From Sphaerolaimus hirsutus (taxonomy: Eukaryota > Nematoda > Chromadorea > Monhysterida > Sphaerolaimidae), in the NCBI GenBank assembly GCA_964036195.1, contig OZ038454.1, forward strand, positions 6,014,001 through 6,078,000: a stretch of 64,000 bases of DNA, in the 5' to 3' direction. Below, piece by piece: positions 49,101-59,178 of this stretch. Made by a program: the position numbers and the translations under genes. Position 1 is the stretch's first letter. Every line of letters starts with the position of its first letter. Under the pieces are notes generated by a model that saw nothing but the letters and a program-made list of their open reading frames with translations, did not search any database and was not told the origin of the DNA.

Positions 49101-52100
49101 GGCCGGCGAGGGGGGGGGGGGCTCAGCCCCCCCCCCCTAAAATTTTAGCTACATAGTGGCGGAATGGCGCCATGGCGCTGGCGCCATTAGTATTGGCGTT
49201 GGCGTCAGCGCCATGGAACGCTGTATATGTATGTAAATATACATACAAAACAGCAAAAAGCACCACATTCAGTGTATTTATAACGATTTGCGGCCACATG
49301 GAGCAAATCTGATGATAATACCTTATGTCTGGTGAAGAATGCGCGCTTGCGCGCAAAATTTTTTTACACTGACATTGAAAAAGTCAAATTTTCCAGTCAA
49401 TTTCTGGTCTCGCCCCGGGAGGGGGGGGGGGGCTGCAGCCCCCCCCCCCCCCGCCCCCCCCTGGATACGGCCCTGGGGAAAAGCAATAATTTTTGCCGCA
49501 AAATGATCAAAACTTTTCACACCAGCGGTTATAACTGAATTTCCGGTTTAGTATATATTCTATTTACTATAGAGAACTATATCCGAGCATGACTACGAAC
49601 CAGGGGTGCAAGATTTGGTTTCCATGGTAATGTTAGCACATGTGAAAATTCATGCATCTCTCATACATGTTACATGTATTCATGCTTAAATAAACGATGG
49701 CATGTGAAGTATGTACATCTGTACTATTTTACGCATGCCTAAGCATGACCAGCAATAATCGACACAAAATGAGTGGTTAATGCATGCATTTTATGATAAT
49801 GTCACTAGGCATGCATTTTTCCCAGTGCACAAAACACAAATGATAAAACATTAACGCTTGACACAAAAAAATGAAATTAATAAATTTTATGCCTCCATTT
49901 TAAGCATGCAAATTCACATGCATTCATGACATCGATGAATCAGCACACTAGCATACATTTTCTCATGATGCACTGAGTCATTCAGTTTAGAATATTTATA
50001 CTGATACTAAATATGTGACTAACAGTATGAAAAATCATAAAATGTGCAGCAAAATCTGCCAGCCTAGTTTTATGTTTTTGGATGCTAAACAAGCCAACAA
50101 AAATATCATACAGAATTAATATTATATTTCAAACACAACCTGCGCCAAAAACAAGCTTGAAATCTAATCTAATCTAATTCGCGCTTTTATAAGCTTTTTA
50201 AGGTGTAGAAAGCAGAAAATGAAGAAAACTTGTTGAAATATGTGAAAAATAGTTACAATTGCTTTTTAAGCACATAAATATATGGCAAAAATAGATTAAA
50301 ACACAGGTAGTATAGAAAGTTAGATTTAAAAGTTGCAACAAAAAAAAACTACTATGATTTTGATATACCTAAATTGTCGAAAATCAGTCAAAAGTTGCTT
50401 GACATCAGGGGTCTCCTAGGGGGGGGGGGCTGGGGGGGGGCTGCCCCCCCCCCAAATCGGCCAGCTATCTATCTATCCCGGAGGCCGCTCAGCTATCTAT
50501 CTATCCCGAGGCAAAATTTTTGGCTACTACCCCCAAAGACCCCCCCCAAATCGCTCAGCTATCTATCTATCTGGAGTGGTTTTTGAGAAATTTTGCCCCA
50601 ATTTTCGCTCAAAATCACCAATTTTCGCACCTTTTTATAGTTTTTCACCTTCAAAATCGTGCTTTCCAGTTATATACACGGTTATATACCTATTTTTAGC
50701 CACTTTATACCTACTTTTGACTACTTTTAACTGATTATTAGCGATTTTTTCCCCTTTCTGCCTTCTTAACCTTGAAAAAGCCTATATATTGTGCCCCCGC
50801 CAGCCCCCCCCCAGCCCCCCCCAGAAAATTTTTCCAGCTATCTATCCCTTCGGAGGAGCGATTTGCTATCTATCCAGCCCCCGCGAGGGCCAAAATCCTG
50901 GAGACCCCTGCTTGACATAGATAGATGGGCGATTTGGTGGGTTCAAGGGAGGGTCTTGGCGAATAAGACCCAATAAACTCACCGAACCCAAGATGGCAGC
51001 GCCAGTCAAAATGGCTGGAGTGGCCACAGAATGCCACCTGTCACTGGTTGGGAACAGCTTGCAAACCAGACTCAATATGGCAAATTTTGCGAATTTTGGC
51101 CACCGATGATGTTGTTTTTGCCATTTTTGAGCGTGACATCTGTGTTGAAAGTTGTGGAAAGGTTCAAAAAATGTCGCACGGAACATTGATATATTTGGTT
51201 GAGTATTTCAACGTTTAGTTGGTCCAGTAAGTGCGGAAATGGTATTAAAACAATCGTGATTTTAAAAAATAGCATTTGAACATCTTTTAATGTGACAATA
51301 CCGAACATAAACACTAAAATATCAAGATATTGGATCCAGCAACATCCAAACAAAGAAACAAACTTGAGCAAAGCTTTGACACACTTGGCCGCGTGCCCAG
51401 AATCAAATTGAGCCAAATCATACAGTGGCACCGTGACTGCATCGAGAATCTGGAAAGAGAAAACTATTTAGGTTTTCAGATTTCTGCACATTCCGATCCA
51501 CTGGTTCACTCCACTCTTCTCACGTCAATATGGTGATAAATTTTGAACGTCATAATATTTCTGCTGAATATTTTATCGCATATCGCATACAATTCTGAGC
51601 ATTCGATGAGATTCTCGTAGGACCCTGTCCTGTGCCTTTATTTACGCATGTAGGCCCGTCAAACAGGGGGATACCCAGGCGGCCAGGACCGTATCCAGGG
51701 GGGTTGCAGCCCCCCTTCCAGGGGCGAGACCAGAAAGTGACCGGAAAATGCGACTTTTTCAACGTCAGCGTAAAAAATGCGCATTTTTCACCACACATGG
51801 TATTATTTATCATCAGATTTGCTCCATGTCGCCTAAAATCGTTATAAATACACTCAATGGTGTGCTTTTTGCTGTTTTTGTATGTATATTCATATATATA
51901 TAGAGCGTTCCATGGCGCTGGCGCCAACGCAATGGCGCCTACTACTGGCGCCAGCGCCATGGCCCCATCCCGCCATTCTGTAGGTAAACTTTTAGGGGGG
52001 GGGGGGGGCTGAGCCCCCCCCCCCGTTCGCCGGCCTCCGTAAACAAGCAGCCCCCCCCGCTCAAAAATCCTGGATACGTCCCTGCAGGCAGCCCCCGTTC

Positions 52101-55100
52101 GCCGGTTCCGTAAAAAAACAGCCCCCGCTAAATTTTTTTGGATCCGTTCCCTGATATGTAATTAGCTGGTACTACATGTAGGGTTGGCAAGCGATTTTTT
52201 TTAAGCGATTTTTTTTTTTAAATTCCGATTTTTTTTAAAAAAAATCGCAGCACCCGTACCGATTTTTTTATAAAAAAATCGCTGGCAAAAAATTTTGGTA
52301 CTCAAGCACTAGGTAAAATGCCAAAATTTTGCGCGCAAGCGCGCACTTTCATGCAAACAATCCACAAGTTGCTTTTTTCATGGCTTTGACAACCAATTTG
52401 GGGGGTTTAGTACCCATTTATGTGTGTTTTTAAGCGTGTAAGGTAGGCTGTGAATTATTTTAGGAAGTATTCATAGTTATGCTTTGTGTTGTCACATCAA
52501 CATTTATGCAAAATGCATCCATGTTCACTTCCAATATCATTTATATTTTGTTCTGAGCAAGAACATGCTATTTCTGCAAATAAAATTGCTAATTGTCGAT
52601 GGAATGTGATTCACGTCACAAATGTAACAATTTAATTATATTTACACTTAAAAATAACTGACTTTCAAGCTTTTCCGAAGCTCTACAGTACTTATATTAG
52701 CACAGAAAGTATAAGTGTGCACTCCCTACCAATTTATATGGCTTTTATTACCCCCAGAGGCGATTTTAGGCAGAAATGGGGCTAATTTTGACCCCAGCGA
52801 TTTTTATTTAAAAAAATCGATTTTATTTAAAAAAAAATCGATTTTTTTTAAAAAAAATCGGGGTCGTTAAAAAAAATCGATTTTTTTCCAACCCTAACTA
52901 CATGCGTAATAGGCTTGAGTAGCTCATATTGAAGGTATATTGACTTTAGACCCTCCGAGTGGTTTGATAGATAGCAAATCGCTTCTCCGGAGAGATAGAT
53001 AGCTGGTAAATATTCTGGGGGGTTGGGGGGCGGGTTTGGGGGGGGGGTTCGCGGGGGTTCAATATAGAGGCTTTTTCGGGGTGTAGAAGGAAAAAAGGGA
53101 GAGAAATCGCTCAAAGTACAAAATGGCTATACAAGAGCATATAGTACTAAAAATGGCTGAAAATAAGCAAATAGGAACAAGAACTAGTGATTTTGCAGGT
53201 GAAAATCGATAAAAAGATATGAAACAGCGATTTTGAGCAAAAATTGGGGTACAGTTTGTCAAAAATCGATCCAAATAGGTAGGTCGCTCATATCAGAAGG
53301 ATATCATATCAACTGAAGGACCATAACTTTCTCCCCGCGCTGAGAAGTGTTTCAAGCGAATTTCAGGCGCCATTGTAGTTTTTAGAATGATTTAAATTGT
53401 GACCGACAAAGAAAAACAAACCGGCATACATGAAGGACCTATCTTCGCAGCGCAATTTTCAAAATATCGCAGTAACATTGTAAATAATCTAGACAATTTC
53501 CGTTTGTTCCCCGCTTCCAAACTGGGGTGATGCAATTTTTGCAGACGCTCCAAAATCACTGAAAATAAAAAGAACGTAAAAGAGTTTAGATAAAATTTTG
53601 TATTTGTCAATTCTGAAAATTGCAAAATTCTGACCTGAAACATCTGAATGTCTTCTCGATTTCAGGAGCAAACACAAAGCGGCGAAATTTTTCGGCATTT
53701 GCAACACAAATGGAATATCGCTGCTGGCTGCAGTTTTAAAAGTTTCGTCAATAACTCCACTTTCTTCCATATCCGAATCACTGCTATTTCCAGCCTATAA
53801 AATTTGTAAAAAACTTGATTTTTTAAAACAGTTTTTATTCAAATTTGAAAAACCCATTCAAAAACCAAACCTCTGAGACATTATCATCATCACTTTGATC
53901 CGATCCTACATCTTCCTGTTCAGAATTCGTTTCCATTGCGAATGAGACGCGTTTGGGCACTTTTGCGCTTTTTATAGACTTTGCTAAAATTCCGGAATCA
54001 ATCAGTTTTCCATCCTTATTATATGCCAGGTGCAATTTATCGTCAGTGTCTTTGTCTGAGTTGAAATTTGAAGTGTTCAGATTTAAAAATTTATCAATGT
54101 ATGTTTAGCAAAAATGCACGATTCAGACGAATTTTGAATTCATGTGAATGATGCATTAAATTTCAATTATAAAATTTGGTTAACCGGCCATCAGGCCCTC
54201 CTAAAAACATGATTTACTGTTTACATGCACAAAATCAAATTTGCAAAAGCATATCTTCGAACGTACCGACCATGAATAGATTTTATCTCTTTGTGATTTT
54301 CTGTTATTCTTATAAATAATTTGGAAAACGGCGTGGCACTTATACAGTTATAATTTTGCACCTCGCTTTCGCACGTAATACAATACAATACAATCGCACA
54401 AGTGAAAAAAAAACAAGCCATCCCCTTACTAACCATCGATTTTTCCATCTGCCAAATCACTATTCATTCGCCTCAAACGTTCAGATTCCATTTTCTCCAA
54501 TCTCTTCCGTTCTTCACTCGCGATTTCAGCAGCCGATTTAGTTCTTTCCCCGGCGCCGGCACGTTTTTCATTGGCGCCAAATTGCAATTGCCGCATTATG
54601 GCGTCGTAACTTTCTGCGACAAAAAATTGGATTTACAAATTGAGATTTGGATACCAAATTGATGTTTGCAGGAGTTGGGTTTCAAAGTGAGATTCATAAA
54701 GTTCGGCAAAGTTAACATTGAGTTTTGGGGACCAGGATAATGTCTGCGACGATTAGTGATGTATAAAGCGACGGGATTTTGGCGGAATTTTGCAGCGTAA
54801 TGGCGTCTATTAGGGCCATAGAGCTATTACTTGTGCATTGGCAGATGTCTAGTAGGGTTTTAGGGAGTTACTAACCCTCCAAGACGCCTTCAAACCCCAG
54901 AAAAATTCAAATGTGTTTAGTAATGCAAAAATGCGCGAACACCCCCCCCCCTAGGGTGTCAAATTTCCGTTTCCGTTTTCCGCAAGCAAATTTTTTCTGT
55001 TTTCCGTTCCGTTTTCCGGCTGCTGAAATTTTTTTCCGTTTTCTGTTCCGTTTTCCGGCAACTTTTTTTTCCGTTTCCGTTTTTCCGGCTCATTTTCCGT

Positions 55101-58100
55101 TTTCCCGCTAAATTTTCAGTTTTCCACCTATTTTTCGTTTTCTGCCTCAATTTCCAGTTTTTCCGCCTTTTTTCCATTTTCCGCCTCAATTTTCCATTTT
55201 TCCGCCTCATTTTACCTTTTTCTGGCTCAACTTTCTGTTTTCTGATCAGCCAAACTGGTAAAAATTCATGCAGATTGTCAATGATGTAAAAAAAATTCTG
55301 TTTCCAGCTAAATTACTGCAAATTTTTTCCACTTCCAGCAAAATTTCAGCAAATTTTATCCATTTTCCGGCAAAATTTCAGCAAGTTTTTTCCATTTCTG
55401 TGCAAATTTTATTTTTCCGTTTCCTTTTTTCCGGCCTCTTTTTCTGTTTTCCGGCCGCTGAAATTTTTTTTCCGTTTCCGTTTTCCGCCAAGTGCAAATT
55501 TTTGTTCCGTTTTCCGGCCGCTGAAAAATTTTTTCCGTTTCCGTTTTACGTAAAAAAAATTTTTTGACACCCTAACCCCCCCCCCTCCCCCTGAGAAGTC
55601 CTTGATATCAACAATCGACATCAAACACAGCACACCAAAGGAAACAAACCGATGCCATCCGATATGCTGTCACTTTTATCCGACTGTTTTCCCTCCTTGA
55701 CCAATCCCTTCAAACATCCACTCGTCGACAATTCCTTCCAAACTTCATCGATATTTTCCCTCTGCTTATCGACATCGTCTTTTTGCACCTGCCTAGTGTG
55801 CCTGTCCAGGCGGGATTTCGCGATTAATTGGTCGATCAGAGTTTTGCGTGAAGATGCTGAAAAATTGGGAAAAAAATAAAAAGTGTGAAAATTTGGGTGA
55901 ATAAAATTGGAATAAATGGTCAGTTGTGGTAAGTCACGATTATATTCACAAATGTTCGTTACGATGGCATGATAAATACACGATTTATAATAGTGCGTTT
56001 CAAACGATGCGCACTTTTACCACTGACTTGAATGATCTTGAATGAACCCTATCAAATATCAAACTTCCTCATTTAAATTGACAAAAACATCTTTAAGCCT
56101 TTAACCCTGTAAGCATTTGCGAATCTTTCCCATCTACGCAATAAAAATTTTAATTTCCATCACGCAAAATCATAAGAAAAATTTTTTTTAAAGAATACAA
56201 ACTTTCACCACCAGGACCACTTTCATTCTCATTCAAGTCCCCGCCACCAAAATGCGCTTTAGCCAAATATTCATCATCCAAATTTTCAGTGTCAAAATCT
56301 TGTGTTGGCATCCTGCCAAAATTTTCCATGGATGCAACGGAATCTCCTAAATGCGTCAGTTCATTCATCTCTGAGGTGGAGCCGAGCTGAAAATGTTACT
56401 TTTAAGAGTCTATCATGAATGAAGTGTGAGCAACAGAAGTAGATTTCATTTACACAAGGAAATCTATCGTATTTGGCTCACGGTACACAGAAAATTTCGC
56501 GTTAAGCATTTTAACGCTCTTGTATGCCTAACTATAAATGCGGAGATGAGAAATCTAACGAATATAAACTTAAGCGTTTTCAAAAATCATCTACAACTGT
56601 AAGCTAGAACTGTCAAGTGTGTGTGTAGAAGTGTCAAATTTAGATATTTGGCAAAATCGACTTGACAAAAAGACAGCAAAGTTTAGACCCAGGTGTAAAA
56701 TGCGCAGAGGATAACAAATTCCTCTAAAATTCGCGATTGTTACCGCATTTTTCTATAAAAAAACACGATTTTTAGAATACCATTTCCGCACTAGTGGAAC
56801 CAAAACGCGGGATAAAAATTATCAGTGCACCGTTCACAAAAAAAAATTTTAAAACCCACTTTGTAAATGTCCTTTTTCGAAGAAACCAATCGCCTCTCGA
56901 GAGCAAAGCGCATTGCAGCTTTTTCAGATTTCGAAGCTTGACTGTCCATCGCTCCCAATCGTCTAAAGTGATTAAGAAATTTTGAGTGCGCAATGGACTA
57001 TAAATTTGGAATTAAAATAAAACCACATGAAACATGGCTTGAGGTAGAGCTTTGCTTGCACTATTTTAACCGATTTTTTAAAAGATGGTGGGTTTTTAAA
57101 CGCAAACCTATCGCGTTGAAAAGTTCTACCAAATGAATCACGTATTCACTAATTATTTTGAAAAGTTTGCGCCCATTACCACATAACCATTCGTCTGTAT
57201 TGTTGTGTTCATGAGTTTTGTGCGCAAAACGTTTACTGATTACCATTTAGCCATTATAGGGTGAGCAAACGGTTTTTAAAACAAATTTTTAAAATCTGAA
57301 TTTTAAGCTTGCGTTATTATGTTACGGGTGATTGGCGCATCGCACACTGCAAAGTGTAACGGACGTTTTAATTTCCGGCCCCGGTAGAATAATAAAGTCA
57401 GTTCGGACGATTTTTTTTACGACACAACTCCGAACGTCCGAACTTCCCGTTACACTCTGCAGTATGCGGTGCGCCAATCAACTAAAATAGGTGCAATTCA
57501 ACAACAAAAATTATTAAATTAAAATCTTATCCAAAAACAACTCCAAGAACAACTTAAAAAAATCAATTTAGTCATTACAAGATTTATCGCAAGGTACCGA
57601 TTGGACTAATCATGACTACTAGCCCCAGAAACAGTGTACATACCTATCCTTAATACTCCCACTTTTTCGGGTCAGTTCAAGTTCTTTTGCCAAAGTGCTA
57701 GATCTGCTGTCAACTGCTTTTCGTTTGGATTTCCCCGGCGCTCCAACGATTGTAGCCGACGCATTTTTTGAAGCAACCTGATAGATTTCAGAGAAAAAGT
57801 TTAAATGACGCTCACTCTGATTTAATGAAAATGAGTTGTATACATCCTTGAATGGAACACGTGAACATGACTAGGGATGGTACTCGATTCTGATTCGCAT
57901 TATATGATATTATATGATGAAATATGATACTTCTTTGAAAATCGCAGGGGTCAACCTGATTTTTTCAAACAAAATGCAACAAATTTGGCAGCGATTTTTG
58001 CAACAGTAATTTTGCTGTCAGTTTGTCAGTTTCTCCGGTCAACTCGCATACAGATTAACATCCATCGGGCTTGTTTCCGTTTTTGTTGTTTGTTTTTATC

Positions 58101-58331
58101 TGTTTCGTTGTAATTTTTGTGACAAAACTTTCTTTTCTACAAAATGCGATATAATGCAATGATTTGATTTTAATGTACTATAAAAACATCAGCCAAGTCA
58201 CAAGGCGTACGCGCTACAAAACTGACATTAGTTTTCCGTTTGGCATATTTAAACTCGAACGGATTTGCTTTCTGTTCCTTTATTGCCGATTTAGCAACCT
58301 TTTCAGCCGTTGAACGTCTCTTCTTGGCCAT
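46169..58331 (-). CDS. NOP14: Nucleolar protein 14 (small-subunit processome), 15 exons
   Basis: Nucleolar factor for 18S rRNA processing and 40S assembly (known for the family). Exons: 58331-58227, 57777-57644, 56962-56860, 56386-56209, 55856-55650, 54613-54434, 54055-53871, 53794-53635, 53558-53422, 51449-51364, 51139-50983, 47991-47758, 47486-47215, 47007-46800, 46411-46169. All phases agree, giving 862 residues (human about 857). Blocks: NPFEFKYAKRK near the N-terminus, SEKAAMRFALERR, NELTHLGDSVASMENF, AHFGGGDL, SYDAIMRQLQF, ERLQKLHHPSLEAGNKRKL, LFPTSDRWHSVATPAI, KGLFLCSILLEYVHQSKR, and the basic C-terminus REKRGAMRELRRDAEFLARR. ATG chosen because it starts a Lys/Arg-rich leader like other NOP14 proteins. 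Long introns 9 (about 2 kb) and 11 (about 3 kb) hold most of its transposons. Confidence 0.94.
46439..46715. mobile_element. Family P copies in NOP14 intron 14
   Basis: GCCAGACTCAGACCCTGTAA at the left, then several TTTTGACACTTTGCATGACA units in tandem, ending near ACATTTGACAGGGC. The array suggests more than one copy. Confidence 0.6.
48040..48343. mobile_element. Near-perfect 304-bp family N palindrome in NOP14 intron 11
   Basis: CAGGGACGTATCCAGGATTT and its inverse bound matching arms (CTGCTTGTTTACGG, CCGGCGAACGGGG, CCCTATATAGGGACGGA) around a GGCGCC core. Flanking 8-mers differ, so no target duplication is visible. Confidence 0.85.
48666..48856. mobile_element. Family P copy in NOP14 intron 11
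   Basis: CAGTCTCGAACCCTATAAGT at the left, inverse GCTTTACAGAGACGGGACTG at the right. Confidence 0.7.
49052..49475. mobile_element. Family N hAT-like element, 8-bp duplication GGGAAAAG
   Basis: CAGGGACGTATCCAGG at the left, CCTGGATACGGCCCTG at the right; exact GGGAAAAG at 49,044-49,051 and 49,476-49,483. Long C/G tracts and an off-centre GGCGCC cluster. Confidence 0.92.
49484..50405. other. ATGCAT-rich AT-rich segment of NOP14 intron 11
   Basis: Many CATGCAT/TGCATG motifs at 49,620-49,990. A CAGGGGTGCAAGATTTGG start at 49,601 could be the left end of another element, but I find no matching right end. No exon. Confidence 0.4.
50406..50910. mobile_element. Family J hAT-like element, 8-bp duplication CTTGACAT
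   Basis: CAGGGGTCTCC at the left, GGAGACCCCTG at the right; exact CTTGACAT at 50,398-50,405 and 50,911-50,918. The best-preserved copy of the family, with CAGCTATCTATCTATCCCG units at both ends. It ends about 70 bases before NOP14 exon 11. Confidence 0.94.
51684..52084. mobile_element. Family N element, duplication CAGGCGGC/CAGGCAGC
   Basis: CAGGACCGTATCCAGG at the left, CCTGGATACGTCCCTG at the right; 8-bp flanks match at 7 of 8 bases. Interior closely resembles 49,052-49,475. NOP14 intron 9. Confidence 0.85.
52189..52896. mobile_element. Family F hAT-like element, 8-bp duplication ACTACATG
   Basis: TAGGGTTGGCAAGCGATTTT at the left, inverted TTTTTTCCAACCCTA at the right; exact ACTACATG at 52,181-52,188 and 52,897-52,904. 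Arms of AAAAAATCG repeats, AT-rich core. Confidence 0.92.
52940..53290. repeat. Family J remnant in NOP14 intron 9
   Basis: GATAGATAGCAAATCGC and GATAGATAGCTGG blocks plus the shared subterminal segment. No intact right end. Confidence 0.6.
54952..55574. mobile_element. Family H element, strand-asymmetric TTTTCCGTTTTCC array
   Basis: TAGGGTGTCAAATTTCCG at the left, TTTTTGACACCCTA at the right. Almost the whole interior is pyrimidine-rich on the plus strand, built from TTTCCGTTTTCCG and CATTTTCCGCC variants. Flanks are C-runs on both sides, so the duplication cannot be read. NOP14 intron 5. Confidence 0.8.
57329..57480. mobile_element. 152-bp inverted-repeat element in NOP14 intron 2
   Basis: TGATTGGCGCATCGCACACT at the left, inverse AGTATGCGGTGCGCCAATCA at the right. 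The arms continue through AGTGTAACGG. No transposase. Confidence 0.75.
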
Positions 58332-59178
58332 TTTCCAAGGCGCCACTTTTTTATTTTTTTATAAAATAGAAAGTATTGGATACGCAATCAAACATAATTT
58401 TGACGGAGGTTTAGGTACCCCTTATGTGAAGTTGGCAGCTGGCCAGTACACATTTTAGATAGACCCGATGGCATACCGCCGTTGACGATAGTGAACCGAC
58501 GCGGCATGCATGTGTGGGTTGCAATCAGCGACTATTTCCGGTTGCTTTATTCCATTCCGCGGCTATTATCGGTGACTCAGACGGAAATCCTGTTTCTTTT
58601 ACTCTCATCTGTAAAAATAAAAATTTAATCCAAATGCACATTTGGACGTGAGCCAACATAACATACGTGCCCCGATCCACATCTTTGAATCATAGAAAAA
58701 GGTAGTCATTTGAAGAAAAAAACTGCATTACCGCAGTTCTTCTAATAGAACAGCATACTTCCAATAGAACGGCACCTTCAATAGAACGGCGGGTTTTTGC
58801 TATTTTCGGCGCTCACGAAAACAATTTGATGTCATATGATTTTGAGTCATGCAGAGCGTCAAAAGTCATGTATAATGCCCTAAAAGTGGCATACTGTTTG
58901 CCATTTTACATAAAGACTTTTGACACTTTGCATGATTTTTGACATTTTACAGGGTCTGGAAGTGCACCCTTAAGCGTCGTTTTTCTAATAGCGTTTCTCA
59001 TCGGACAAACATAGAGCTGTGAGAATGCATCCAGCCAATCCCACATACTTTTAATCCAGCACAGTTCAGAAAATGCGAATGACACTTAATGCATTTTATT
59101 TTCAATACTAAAACATTTACACAAACAAATTTACCAGTATTTTTTAAATTACAAAAACAGCCACTCCCAAAACTCAAA
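58332..59178. promoter_or_regulatory. Divergent spacer between NOP14 and the astacin gene
   Basis: Must contain both 5' flanks. It carries a family B fragment (about 58,735-58,815, AATAGAACGGC units) and a family P copy (58,845-58,967, GCAGAGCGTCAAAAGTCATG to TTTTACAGGGTCTGG). No TATA box or operator that I can support. Confidence 0.45.
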
